A DNA stretch of 64,000 bases, from the NCBI GenBank assembly GCA_037444625.1, contig JBBIMA010000002.1:47058-111057 (forward strand). Reading direction: 5' to 3'. The DNA comes from DTHT01 sp037444625 (GTDB lineage Bacteria; Acidobacteriota; Terriglobia; Bryobacterales; Bryobacteraceae). Shown here one piece after another: positions 54,366 through 63,099 of this stretch (positions are counted from its first letter, which is position 1; every line of letters begins with the position of its first letter). A program made the position numbers and the translations under genes. The notes beneath the pieces were generated by a model that was given only the letters and a program-made list of their open reading frames with translations, was not told the DNA's origin and ran no database searches.

Positions 54366-55486
54366 AACTGAGAGTCCTGCTGCTGGCGGCGATCCTGGCG
54401 GGGGCGTTCCTCTATCTGACATCGCGGGCGCATTGGAATGCGCGGCGGCTGCTCCCGGCCGGGGGCGCGCCCGCCTGGAGCGCTCCCACGGTGGCCCGTT
54501 CGGCCGGATTGGATCCCGACGAGCGCAACAACATCGAGGTTTACAACGCCGCGGCGCCCGCCACGGTGAACATTTCCAGCGTGGTCTATGAGGAGACCTG
54601 GTTTTTCCAGATCGTCCCCAAGCGCGGCGTCGGCTCGGGCTTCCTGATCAACGAAGAGGGTCTGATTCTGACCAACAGCCACGTGATCGAGGGCGACCCG
54701 CGGGAGCTGCAAGTGACGCTTCAGGACCAGAGTCGCTACCGGGCCCAGATTCTGGCCAACGATCCGCGCAGCGATCTGGCCCTGATCAAGATCCCGCCCC
54801 GGCGGAAACTGCCCTTCCTGAAGCTGGGCAATTCCGACACGCTTCAGGTGGGCCAGAAGGTGCTGGCCATCGGCAACCCGTTCGGGCTGGCGGGCACGCT
54901 CACCACGGGCGTCGTCAGTGCCCTGCACCGGCCCATCAGCGACAACGAGCGCACGCTGGAGGACATGATTCAGACCGACGCCGCCATCAACCCGGGCAAT
55001 TCGGGCGGCCCGCTGCTGGATTCCTCCGGGGCGGTGATCGGGATCAACACCGCCATTCTGGGCGCGCAAGGCAACATCGGCATCGGCTTCGCCATTCCCA
55101 TCAACCGGGCCAAGCTGATGCTGGAGTGGTATCAGACCAAAGGCCGGGCGGCGCCGCCCCGGCTGGGCGTGAGCATCCTGCCGGTCTCCGGCGACCTGGC
55201 CGAGTTGCTCGAGCTGCCGGCCGAAGGCGGCCTGCTGATCCTGGAGGTGGAGCCGGGCTCGCCGGCCGAGCGCGCCGGCCTGCGCGGGGCCAATCGCCGG
55301 GTGGTGATCTACAACTACCGCATCCCGGTGGGGGGCGACCTGATCATCGCCGTGGACGGACGCCCGGTGGCCGGACGGCGCGATGCGCTCTCCTCCGCCC
55401 TGGGCCGCAAGCGCCCCGGGGACAGCCTGGAGCTGACCATCTACCGCGGCGGGCGCACCATGAAGGTGCGCGTGCCGCTCGGCTAG
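54362..55486 (+). CDS. HtrA/DegP-type serine protease with PDZ domain
   Basis: The 374-residue S1C protease has an N-terminal membrane anchor or signal (VLLLAAILAGAFLYL), then the trypsin-like domain with His107 (TNSHVI), Asp138 (RSDLALI) and Ser214 (NPGNSGGPLL), and one C-terminal PDZ domain starting near LGVSILPVSGDL. One PDZ domain makes it DegS-like in layout. It should act in the periplasm in protein quality control. It overlaps coaE by four bases. Confidence 0.92.
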   Translation: MKLRVLLLAAILAGAFLYLTSRAHWNARRLLPAGGAPAWSAPTVARSAGLDPDERNNIEVYNAAAPATVNISSVVYEETWFFQIVPKRGVGSGFLINEEGLILTNSHVIEGDPRELQVTLQDQSRYRAQILANDPRSDLALIKIPPRRKLPFLKLGNSDTLQVGQKVLAIGNPFGLAGTLTTGVVSALHRPISDNERTLEDMIQTDAAINPGNSGGPLLDSSGAVIGINTAILGAQGNIGIGFAIPINRAKLMLEWYQTKGRAAPPRLGVSILPVSGDLAELLELPAEGGLLILEVEPGSPAERAGLRGANRRVVIYNYRIPVGGDLIIAVDGRPVAGRRDALSSALGRKRPGDSLELTIYRGGRTMKVRVPLG

Positions 55487-55514
55487 CCCGCCGCCCGCGC
55501 GGCGCACGGGTTGC

Positions 55515-55520
55515 TACAAT
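55515..55520 (+). promoter_or_regulatory. Probable -10 element of efp
   Basis: TACAAT 46 bases before the efp ATG. Unlike other units here this gene keeps a leader with a GAGG-type ribosome site. Confidence 0.4.
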
Positions 55521-55566
55521 GTCGGTTGACCCTTCCTGAAGCCATGCCTGAGGAGCGTCCCGAGGA

Positions 55567-56124
55567 ATGATTTACGCCACGCAACTCCGTCCGGGGATGA
55601 TCATCCGGTTCAACAACGAGCTGTACTCGATCTTCAGCGTGTACCATCGCACGCCGGGCAACAAGCGCGGCTTCGTGCAGGCCCGGATGCGCAACCTGCG
55701 CAACCAGACCATGATCGAGCACAAGTTAGCCTCCGAAGACCGCGTCGAGCGGGCGGCGCTCGAAGAGCACCAGTACGAGTATCTTTACGCCGACGGAGAC
55801 GCCCATTACTTCATGAACACGGAGACTTACGAGCAATTGCATCTGGACAAGGATGCGCTGGGCGAGGCGGTCCAGTATCTGACGCCCCAGCTCCAGGTCA
55901 CGGTCTTGTTTCATGAAGGCCGGCCGGTGAGCATCGAGCTGCCCGCCACGGTGGATCTGACCGTGGTCGAGACCGAGCCCGGCCTGCGCGGCGCCACCGT
56001 CTCCAACGTGACCAAGCCCGCCCGGCTGGAGACGGGGCTGGTGATCCAGGTCCCGCCCTTCGTCAATCAGGGCGACCGGGTGCGCGTCAACACGGCCGAA
56101 GGCACCTACCAGGAGCGCGTCTAA
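55567..56124 (+). CDS. efp: Elongation factor P
   Basis: EF-P relieves ribosome stalling at proline stretches. The 185-residue protein has the three-barrel layout, starting MIYATQLRPGMIIRFNNELYSIF and ending GLVIQVPPFVNQGDRVRVNTAEG. The modification loop reads HRTPGNKRGF: the tip residue after Pro-Gly is Asn32, where E. coli has the beta-lysylated Lys34. The adjacent Lys33 is out of register. No EpmA/EpmB, EarP or YmfI-type modification gene is in the window. Its stop shares bases with the convergent hydrolase-like gene (CTAA). Confidence 0.95.
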   Translation: MIYATQLRPGMIIRFNNELYSIFSVYHRTPGNKRGFVQARMRNLRNQTMIEHKLASEDRVERAALEEHQYEYLYADGDAHYFMNTETYEQLHLDKDALGEAVQYLTPQLQVTVLFHEGRPVSIELPATVDLTVVETEPGLRGATVSNVTKPARLETGLVIQVPPFVNQGDRVRVNTAEGTYQERV

Positions 56125-57314
56125 CTCTGCCGCAGCCGGTATATCCGGACGCCGAACCGAGCAAAGCGGTCGCGGAAGCCGCCCGGGACCGCAGCCAGCG
56201 GGGCCGCATCGAAAAGTCGCCGGGCCGCAGAGTAAGTTCGCGGCAGGCGGAAAGTAACTTCGACCGCATGCCGGTCGGCGTTGACCGCAATCAAGACCGG
56301 GCCCTCGCGCCCCGGGCGCGCGGTCCATTCGACGCCCCGGTCCAGGCTGTGCCCCAGGTCGTGATACTCCAGGCGCAGGCCGAGAGCGATCGGCCGGGCG
56401 GCCAGCTCCTCGGCCAGTTGCCGGAACTCGGCCGCCAGGGCCTGTAGGTCGCTCCAGACGGGCGCCTCGGCCGGGGTATAGGAAAGTCCCCAGTAAAGCA
56501 GGCCGTTGACCCCGTGGACCACCGCCTGCCAGGCCATGAAGCGCGTCTGGTCGCGCGTCGGGTAGAGCACCATGCGCGGGTCCTGATCCTTCTCGCGCAG
56601 TGTCTCCCAGGCGAAGGCTTGCAAGACCAGGAACACCGCCCGGCGCCCTCCCGCCACCCGCCGCATCTTGTCGGCGTACTGGCCGACCTGGCTGAGGTAA
56701 GGGTTGAGCAAGTCCCCGTGGCCGCCGTCCGGCCACAGGGCGTACAGCTCGCGGATGCCCGCGGGAATGACCGGGTAAATGTCGGTCGCAATGATCTCGG
56801 CCCCGGGATTGTAACGGCGCAGGGTGGATTCCAGGTTGGTGGGAGAGTGATTCAGATAGAAGGGATGAGCCGGATCGAGCGCTTCGACAAAACGGCGGGT
56901 GCGCACGATCCGCTCGGGCGGCACGCGCAGCGCGCCGGGCTTCTTCCACACGAAGCTGGGCTCGTCTTCGGTCTCCCAGAACAGCAGGGCCGGATGATCC
57001 CTGGCGGCCTCGACCAGCCGCCGGATGCGAGCCTCGTCCTCGGCCTCGCGGGAAGGCCGGATCGAGCCCAGGGCGATCCAGCCGTAAAGACCGTGGCGCT
57101 GAGCGACTGACAGCTCAGCAGGGGTCACCCGCACCAGATGGAAACCCGCCTCGCGGACCGCCCGCCAGGGATCGGGAACGCGGGGCAACTGGTACAAGCC
57201 CAGCAGGAAGGTGCGCCGGCCGGCGATCGCCAGCATCCCGTCCTCCTCCACGCCCACGGCGGGCGCAGAGGCCGCCGGCGCGGCCGGCAGCGCCAGGAAC
57301 TCCCGCCGCCTCAT
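56121..57314 (-). CDS. Exported TIM-barrel hydrolase-like protein, paralogue 1
   Basis: The 397-residue protein starts MRRREFLALPAAPAASAPAV, a likely twin-arginine signal, followed by a (beta/alpha)8-like domain with HPALLFWETEDEP near residue 120, DIYPVIPAG, LQAFAWETL and GVNGLLYWGLSYTPAEAP. The Glu/Asp residues in WETEDEP resemble the acid/base region of GH2/GH42-type glycosidases. A similar protein is encoded just upstream on the same strand with a four-base overlap. Substrate is unknown; the gene's TonB-receptor neighbourhood suggests a polymer or oligosaccharide. The start ATG at 57314 is chosen for the signal peptide. Confidence 0.65.
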   Translation of the reverse strand: MRRREFLALPAAPAASAPAVGVEEDGMLAIAGRRTFLLGLYQLPRVPDPWRAVREAGFHLVRVTPAELSVAQRHGLYGWIALGSIRPSREAEDEARIRRLVEAARDHPALLFWETEDEPSFVWKKPGALRVPPERIVRTRRFVEALDPAHPFYLNHSPTNLESTLRRYNPGAEIIATDIYPVIPAGIRELYALWPDGGHGDLLNPYLSQVGQYADKMRRVAGGRRAVFLVLQAFAWETLREKDQDPRMVLYPTRDQTRFMAWQAVVHGVNGLLYWGLSYTPAEAPVWSDLQALAAEFRQLAEELAARPIALGLRLEYHDLGHSLDRGVEWTARPGREGPVLIAVNADRHAVEVTFRLPRTYSAARRLFDAAPLAAVPGGFRDRFARFGVRIYRLRQS

Positions 57315-58543
57315 GGCAGAAAATCGCGCCCCGCCTTGCGCGCCGCCTCCCACTGGCGGCTGCCGGCGAAGACCTTCACCTGGTAAGGCAACAAGCGGGT
57401 GACGAACTCGCCCTCCCGCACTTCGGCCGTTTCCGCGCCGTAAAGCAACTCCAGCCGGGAGGCCTCCCCCAACCCGCTCACCGCAACGCCCATGTGCGCC
57501 CGGTCATCCTCGTTCACCAGCACGACGAGCCAATCGGCGCCCGCGCGCCGACAAAGCAACCTCACACCGCGCCCCGGACGGTGGAAGTCTTCCGAATCAA
57601 TCACCTCGAGCCGGACGCCCTCCGCATCGGGCGCCGTGAGGAAAGGCTGAAGCGCCGCCAGCTCGGCGGTCAGGGCGTAGAGCGATTGCCGGAAGGCCTC
57701 CGACGGCGGCGCGGCGTCCATGCCCCAGTAAAGCAGGCCCCGCGCGCCGTGCGCGATCGCCGCCCACGCCATCAGGCGCGTTTCGGCGAAGCTGGGATAG
57801 GTGACCGCCTCCCGCCGGCCGGGCAGCTCGCCCCAGGCGAAGCCTTGCAGCACCATCCAAACCGGCCGCCCGCGCCCGACGCGCCGGTAGCGCTCGGTGT
57901 AATCGGCCACCGCCAGGGGCTCGCGCCGGCCGGCGTGGATGGGATAGATGTCGCAGCCCGTGATCTGGATCAGGTCCAGGTAGCCGCGAATGAACTTCAG
58001 GTCGCTGCGCGCCGCCTCGTTGATCCACAGCGGACGCTGCCGGTCATCCAGCCTGCGCAACAGCTCGATCGCTCCCCGCAGCCGGGGCAGCAGGGCGGCC
58101 GCTTGCTTGTCGGCGTACTCGATGGCCAGGGGCGTCTGCCGCCACCACTCGTCGGGCGTCGGATAGACGCCCGCGCGGAACAGCCCGCTGAAGGCGGTGA
58201 AGTTCCACACGATTTCGTCGGGGCCTTCCCAGACCGCCAGGGCGGGATGGTCGCGCAGGGTCTCGATCGTTTGGCGAAGCCGGCCGTCCTCAGGCCCCAG
58301 TTGGAGCGGCAGGGGAACCCAGCCCTGAAGGCCGGCCGCGGCCGCGCGGTCCAGGTCGGCGCGGTTCCGGCAGCGCACCAGGTTCACCCCCGCCGCGGCC
58401 ATCTCGCGCCAGGCCGCCTCCTCGTGGGGCAGTTCGTAACTCCCGATGGGAAACAGCGGCCGGCCCTCCCGGCGCAGGAATCCATCGGAAGCCGCCGCGC
58501 TGCCGGCCCCCAGTCCCCCGAGCAGCAACACGACAAGCAGCAT
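57311..58543 (-). CDS. Exported TIM-barrel hydrolase-like protein, paralogue 2
   Basis: The 410-residue protein has a signal peptide (LLVVLLLGGLGAGSAAA) and the same domain plan as its downstream neighbour: PIGSYELPHEEAAWREMAAAGVNLVR, HPALAVWEGPDEIVW, GCDIYPIHAG, LQGFAWGEL and GARGLLYWGMDAAPP. Conserved blocks occur in the same order, so the two arose by duplication and have since diverged. It lies 12 bases after the NHL gene in a run of minus-strand genes behind the TonB receptor. Confidence 0.65.
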   Translation of the reverse strand: MLLVVLLLGGLGAGSAAASDGFLRREGRPLFPIGSYELPHEEAAWREMAAAGVNLVRCRNRADLDRAAAAGLQGWVPLPLQLGPEDGRLRQTIETLRDHPALAVWEGPDEIVWNFTAFSGLFRAGVYPTPDEWWRQTPLAIEYADKQAAALLPRLRGAIELLRRLDDRQRPLWINEAARSDLKFIRGYLDLIQITGCDIYPIHAGRREPLAVADYTERYRRVGRGRPVWMVLQGFAWGELPGRREAVTYPSFAETRLMAWAAIAHGARGLLYWGMDAAPPSEAFRQSLYALTAELAALQPFLTAPDAEGVRLEVIDSEDFHRPGRGVRLLCRRAGADWLVVLVNEDDRAHMGVAVSGLGEASRLELLYGAETAEVREGEFVTRLLPYQVKVFAGSRQWEAARKAGRDFLP

Positions 58544-58555
58544 GGCCGGCGCTCC

Positions 58556-59500
58556 CTAAGGGCCGAACACTTCCACGCCGTGAAAGTCCGGGCTGTCCAC
58601 CGCCAGGTAGACTTGTCCCTCCCGGTCCACCGCCACGGTCTTGACGCCCCGTCCCTGCGAGGGACTGAATTCTCTGAGGAAGCGACCCTGGTTGTCGAAC
58701 ATCACCACCGCATTGCGGCGCCGGGCGTCGCGCGCCGCCAGGTAAACGTTGCCTCGCGAGTCCGCACCCATGCTGTGAAAGTGGATCCAGCCGCGGAAGC
58801 CCGCAGGAGCGAACTCGTGAAGGAAGCGGCCCTGGAGGGTGAACTTCTGGCAGGGGCCGTAATAGTTGGAGACGAAGACCTCGCCGCCGGGATCCACGGC
58901 CAGCCCGTGGGGAGCGTGGAACAGGCCGGGGCCCTTACCCTCGCGGCCCCAGGCGTAGAGGAACTTGCCGGAGGGATCGTAAACCGCGACCCGCCCGTTG
59001 TCCACGTCGGCCACCAACAGCCTGCCGTCCGGGGCGAAGTCCAGGGCGTGCCCGCGCAGCAGTTGGCCCGGGCCTTTTCCTTTCGAGCCGAACATGCGCA
59101 GGAAGCCGCCCTCGGGACTGAAGACCTGGATGCGCTGATTGTTGCCGTCGGAAACGAAGATTTCGCCCTGGGGGCTGACCTTGGCGTCGCGGGGTCCGGC
59201 GAACTGTCCGGGGCCGCTGCCCGGGCCGCGGCCGATTTCGCCCAGCCGGCGGCCGTCGAGCGTGTAGCGATGGACGCGGGAAGCCACGCTGTCCACCAGG
59301 ATGAGCGTGCCGTCGCGGTCCAGGCAGATCGAGTGGACCTCCTTGACCTCCCCTCCGGCTTGCCAGGCGCGCAGGGAGCGGTAGGGCGGCGCCTCGGCCG
59401 CCAGGGCAAGCGGGGCGCCCAGCGCCGCCCACAGGAGAAGAAGGCGGGGCGGCCGCCCGGCCGCCCCGCGGGGAACGTCGTGCCGATCGAGGAGAACCAC
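58556..59500 (-). CDS. NHL-repeat six-bladed beta-propeller protein
   Basis: The 314-residue exported protein has a signal (LLLLWAALGAPLALAAEA) and about six NHL blades, for example GPGQFAGPRDAKVSPQGEIFVSDGN, GKGPGQLLRGHALDFAPDGRLLVAD and GPGLFHAPHGLAVDPGGEVFVSN. The family is a scaffold or a hydrolase/lyase fold and is common in secreted proteins of acidobacteria. It begins ten bases after the TonB-receptor gene stop, so it is probably in the same transcript. Confidence 0.8.
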   Translation of the reverse strand: MVLLDRHDVPRGAAGRPPRLLLLWAALGAPLALAAEAPPYRSLRAWQAGGEVKEVHSICLDRDGTLILVDSVASRVHRYTLDGRRLGEIGRGPGSGPGQFAGPRDAKVSPQGEIFVSDGNNQRIQVFSPEGGFLRMFGSKGKGPGQLLRGHALDFAPDGRLLVADVDNGRVAVYDPSGKFLYAWGREGKGPGLFHAPHGLAVDPGGEVFVSNYYGPCQKFTLQGRFLHEFAPAGFRGWIHFHSMGADSRGNVYLAARDARRRNAVVMFDNQGRFLREFSPSQGRGVKTVAVDREGQVYLAVDSPDFHGVEVFGP

Positions 59501-59509
59501 CGCGCCGCC

Positions 59510-62500
59510 TCAGAAGGTGATGCGGCCGGCCAGTTGGATCTGGCGCGGCAGGTTGGATTGGGTGCGGAAGCCGGCGATCTGGCCAAAACAAGATTGCGAC
59601 GGACTGTTGCAACTGGACGGGCCGTCCCACCACTGGGGCGTGTTGAAGGCGTTGATGAACAGCCCCATCACCTGGAAGTTGACCCGCTCGGTGATCCGGT
59701 TGTTCTTGGTCACGCCCAGATCGAAATTGTGGATGGGCGGGGTGCGCAACCGGCCGCTGATCGAGGACCAGCGCCGGGGACGGAACGGATCGGTGTTGCG
59801 CTCGAAGGCCGCCCGGTTGATCCACTGGTTCAGGTTCTGCCCGCCGGGCACCGCTTTGGGATCCACCCCGGGCACGGGGATGGCGTCGGCCGCCAGCCGG
59901 AACGGCCGGCCCTTCTGGATGCGGATCAGCCAGTTGAACTGCCAGCCGCCCACGGCGCGATCCAACCAGGCGGGCAGGTTCGTCGCCAGGTACTTGCCCC
60001 GGCCGAAAGGCAGCTCCCAGGAACCGTTGGGAACGAAGACCTGGGGCATGTCGAATTCGTCAATGGTCTTCTCCAGGAAGTTGTCGAAGGAGTTCTGGTA
60101 GCCGTAATGGCCCAGCTTCTTGGAGATCGTGTAGGCCAGGCTCATGCTGAGGCCGTGGCTGTAACGCTTGGTGACGTGGATTTGCAGGCCGTCGTAGCGC
60201 GAGTCGCCCAGGGGCATGTAGCGCTTGACGACGCTGGTGAACTGGGGGAAGGGCACGATCAGAGCCGAGTAGGCGATCTGCGCCTGGTTGAGCGCATAGC
60301 CCGGCGCCAGACCGGCGAAGGGATTGTCCACCCGGCGATTGAGCACCGCCGCGCCGCTGGTGAATTGCTGCTCGGTGAGCGAATTCAGGTTGCGGTCCAC
60401 CGGCAAGCGGTCCACCCGGTTGAAGGTGTAGCCGGCACTGACCAGCAGGCTCCAGGGCAGCTCGCGCTGCACTTCCAAGCTGGCCTGGTAAGAGCGCGGT
60501 TCACGCGTGTGGGGATCCACGAAACTGATGCTGCTGCCGATGTTGGTGGCCAGGCCCAGGCCGGCCTTGGTGACCGGCAGCAGCCCGTTGGGGAACGGGT
60601 TGTCAATCAAGTGCAGGGGCATCCAGTTCGAGTCGAAGGGGATGGAGCTGGTGCGCTGGCTGAAGCCGGCCGGCTGGCCCGGATCGTACCAGATCGGCCC
60701 GTAAAAGACGCCGAAGCCGCCGCGCAGGGCGGTCTTGCCGTCGGGAGAGTAGGCGAAGCCGATCCGGGGGCCGAAATTCCTGAAGGTCGAATCGTAGACG
60801 TTGCGCGGCTTGCCGCCCACGCCCGGGAAGGTCAGCCCGCCGCGCAGGGCGGCGCAGGCCGGGCAGTTTTCCGCCCCTTTGGCGTTCTTGACCTTGTCGG
60901 CCAGCGGGCTGGGCGCCGTCTCGTCGAACATTCCGGTCATGGCGTTGAAGCGGTCGGTCAGCGGGCCGGTCCAGTCCCAGCGCAGGCCCAGGTTCAACTT
61001 GAAGCGCGCGGTGAGGCTGATGTCGTCCTGGAAGAAGAAGGCCAGGCTCTTGCCCTGGCGGGCGGGCGCGGCGTTGACGTCAATGAAGGCCGAGCCGACG
61101 CCGGCCAGGAAGGAGGCCACCGCATCGCCGGCCGCCGGATCCACGATCTGGGGATCCCGGTTGGTGGCCGTCGAGCTGAAACTGAAGGCGCCCGCGTCGT
61201 AGCCGGCCTGAAGATTGTAGGTTCTCTCCAGGCGTCCCTGGCTGCCCAGTTTCAGGCTGTGGCGGCCCACGATTTTCGACCAGGTGGCATCCAGGTTGTT
61301 GATCTGATCAGGCGTGAAATTGCCCGAGCCTTGCCCGGCGCCGGTGAAGGCGGTGCTGCCCAGCGTGCTGCCGCCGAAGCCGAAGTAAGGAAAGTAAGGC
61401 GAGGCCTGAGCCACGAAGTTCGAGCTGAAGCCCAGGTCCTTGGGCGTCACCTGGCCGCGCTTGTAGTTGCGATTGGCCGTAAGGTAGCGTTGCAGTCCGG
61501 CGCGGACGTTCAGCACGCTGGTGGGGGAAAGCGTGCGGGTCAGGTCGGCGACCAGGTTGTGATTGGCGCGGGTGAAAGGAAAGCCGGTGTTGGGATCGGG
61601 AGCGCCCGGGTAGAACTCCACATCGTAGGAGTTGAAGTTATTGCGGATGTGGCGCACGCTGAAGCGGGTCGAGTCGTTGATGTTCCAGTCCACCCGGTTG
61701 GAGTATTCGCTGAAGTCCGCCCGGGCGTTGCCGCCCGAGGGCGCGTAGTTATTGGCCCGCGTGATCGGATCGCCGGGAGCGTTGGGCAGCGGGATATACT
61801 TCCAGAAAGCCTTGGGAACGGGGTTGATGCGGCTGGGCGGCACGGCGTTACGTCCGGTGGTGACCAGGAACGGCCGGCGATTGTAACGTCCGGTGGCCGG
61901 GTCGTAAGTCACGCTCCAAGGATCGTAAATAATGACCTGCGCCTTCTGGCCCTTGTTGTTATACCAGGTGTCGGAAAAGTCGCCGTTGCGCTCGGCCTCG
62001 GTGGGCACATGCCCGATGTAGCTCTTCTTGCTGCCCGAGTGCAGGCGCTGGTAACCGCTGCTGAAGAAGAGTTTGTTGCGCACGGCCGGTCCGTTCAGCA
62101 GGCCGCCGAAGGTATTGAAATGCACGGGGAGTTTGGCCTGGCCGGCCAGGTTGCGCTCGAAGGTGTTGGCCGCCAGGCCGGTGCTGCGGTTGTAGGAATA
62201 CAGCTCGCCGTGGAATTGGTTACCCCCGGACTTGGTGGTGACGTTGATCACGCCGCCCGTGGTGCGCCCGTATTCGGCGCTGTAGGCGTTGGTGAGCACT
62301 TTCATTTCCGACACCGTCTCCTGGGTGGGGATGGTGCCGTACAAGCCGCCTTCGTTTCCGCCGCGGTTGGGCACCCCGTCAATCACCATCTCGTTGGATT
62401 TGGGCTGGCCGCCGCTGATGGACATCGAGGTCGAGCCCGAGTTGTCGTAAGGGGTAAAGCTCTTGGCGTTGGTGGTCACGGTCACCCCGGCCGCGGTCCA

Positions 62501-62989
62501 GACGATGCCCATGATGTTCCGCCCTTGCGACGGGGTGTTGGCCATGCGGACGTTGTCAATCACCGCGCCCTTGTCGGCGGTCTGAGTCTCGATCAGGCCG
62601 ACCTGCTCGGTGACTGTGATGCTTTCGGCCACCGCCCCCAGGGTAAGGGCGAAATTCACCGTCGGATGGGAGGCGGTTTCCACCACCACGTTGGGCTGCA
62701 CCGCTTTCTGGAAGCCGGTCTTGCTCGCCGTGACCGAGTAGACCCCGGGAGGAAGGAAGCGGATGGTGTAGTAGCCGTCGGTGGTGGTGGCGGCCGTGGA
62801 GGCGGCGCCCGTCCGCGCGTTGACGGCGGTGACGCTGGCCTCGGGAACGGGCGCCTGAGAGGGATCCACCACGCGGCCGCTGATCGAACCCAGAGCCGCA
62901 CCCTGCCCCCAGAGGGCGGGCGCCCAAGTTGCTGCCATGGCGGCGACCAGCCAGGCCGTCGCCCACTTGCGAGAGCCAAAGACACACAT
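59510..62989 (-). CDS. TonB-dependent receptor with N-terminal carboxypeptidase-regulatory domain
   Basis: The 1159-residue outer-membrane protein has a signal peptide (TAWLVAAMAATWAPALWGQ), a carboxypeptidase-D regulatory-like beta domain (SISGRVVDPSQAPVPEASVTAVN, residues about 32-115), a TonB plug (VTEQVGLIETQTADKGAVID onwards, with EYGRTTGGVINVTTKSGGNQFHG) and a large barrel ending QIQLAGRITF with the terminal Phe. It is the Oar-like type abundant in Bryobacterales. ATG at 62989 has a perfect AGGAGG preceded by a stem-loop. Longer open codons up to 63106 look noncoding. The substrate is unknown. Confidence 0.93.
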   Translation of the reverse strand: MCVFGSRKWATAWLVAAMAATWAPALWGQGAALGSISGRVVDPSQAPVPEASVTAVNARTGAASTAATTTDGYYTIRFLPPGVYSVTASKTGFQKAVQPNVVVETASHPTVNFALTLGAVAESITVTEQVGLIETQTADKGAVIDNVRMANTPSQGRNIMGIVWTAAGVTVTTNAKSFTPYDNSGSTSMSISGGQPKSNEMVIDGVPNRGGNEGGLYGTIPTQETVSEMKVLTNAYSAEYGRTTGGVINVTTKSGGNQFHGELYSYNRSTGLAANTFERNLAGQAKLPVHFNTFGGLLNGPAVRNKLFFSSGYQRLHSGSKKSYIGHVPTEAERNGDFSDTWYNNKGQKAQVIIYDPWSVTYDPATGRYNRRPFLVTTGRNAVPPSRINPVPKAFWKYIPLPNAPGDPITRANNYAPSGGNARADFSEYSNRVDWNINDSTRFSVRHIRNNFNSYDVEFYPGAPDPNTGFPFTRANHNLVADLTRTLSPTSVLNVRAGLQRYLTANRNYKRGQVTPKDLGFSSNFVAQASPYFPYFGFGGSTLGSTAFTGAGQGSGNFTPDQINNLDATWSKIVGRHSLKLGSQGRLERTYNLQAGYDAGAFSFSSTATNRDPQIVDPAAGDAVASFLAGVGSAFIDVNAAPARQGKSLAFFFQDDISLTARFKLNLGLRWDWTGPLTDRFNAMTGMFDETAPSPLADKVKNAKGAENCPACAALRGGLTFPGVGGKPRNVYDSTFRNFGPRIGFAYSPDGKTALRGGFGVFYGPIWYDPGQPAGFSQRTSSIPFDSNWMPLHLIDNPFPNGLLPVTKAGLGLATNIGSSISFVDPHTREPRSYQASLEVQRELPWSLLVSAGYTFNRVDRLPVDRNLNSLTEQQFTSGAAVLNRRVDNPFAGLAPGYALNQAQIAYSALIVPFPQFTSVVKRYMPLGDSRYDGLQIHVTKRYSHGLSMSLAYTISKKLGHYGYQNSFDNFLEKTIDEFDMPQVFVPNGSWELPFGRGKYLATNLPAWLDRAVGGWQFNWLIRIQKGRPFRLAADAIPVPGVDPKAVPGGQNLNQWINRAAFERNTDPFRPRRWSSISGRLRTPPIHNFDLGVTKNNRITERVNFQVMGLFINAFNTPQWWDGPSSCNSPSQSCFGQIAGFRTQSNLPRQIQLAGRITF

Positions 62990-63003
62990 AGAAACACCTC
63001 CTG

Positions 63004-63031
63004 GCCCGGGCCGCCAGGCGGCGGCTCGGGC
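63004..63031 (-). promoter_or_regulatory. Stem-loop immediately before the TonB-receptor ribosome site
   Basis: GCCCGGGCCGCC (63004-63015) and GGCGGCTCGGGC (63020-63031) pair over 12 bases with one G-U, leaving a four-base loop. On the mRNA the hairpin ends two bases before AGGAGG. It may control translation or stabilise the 5' end. Confidence 0.45.
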
Positions 63032-63099
63032 GACGACAAATCCGTTCCTGAAAAGCGACCAGGCGAACGAGCGGCCGGAAAGCGGACTCCGGCCGCATC

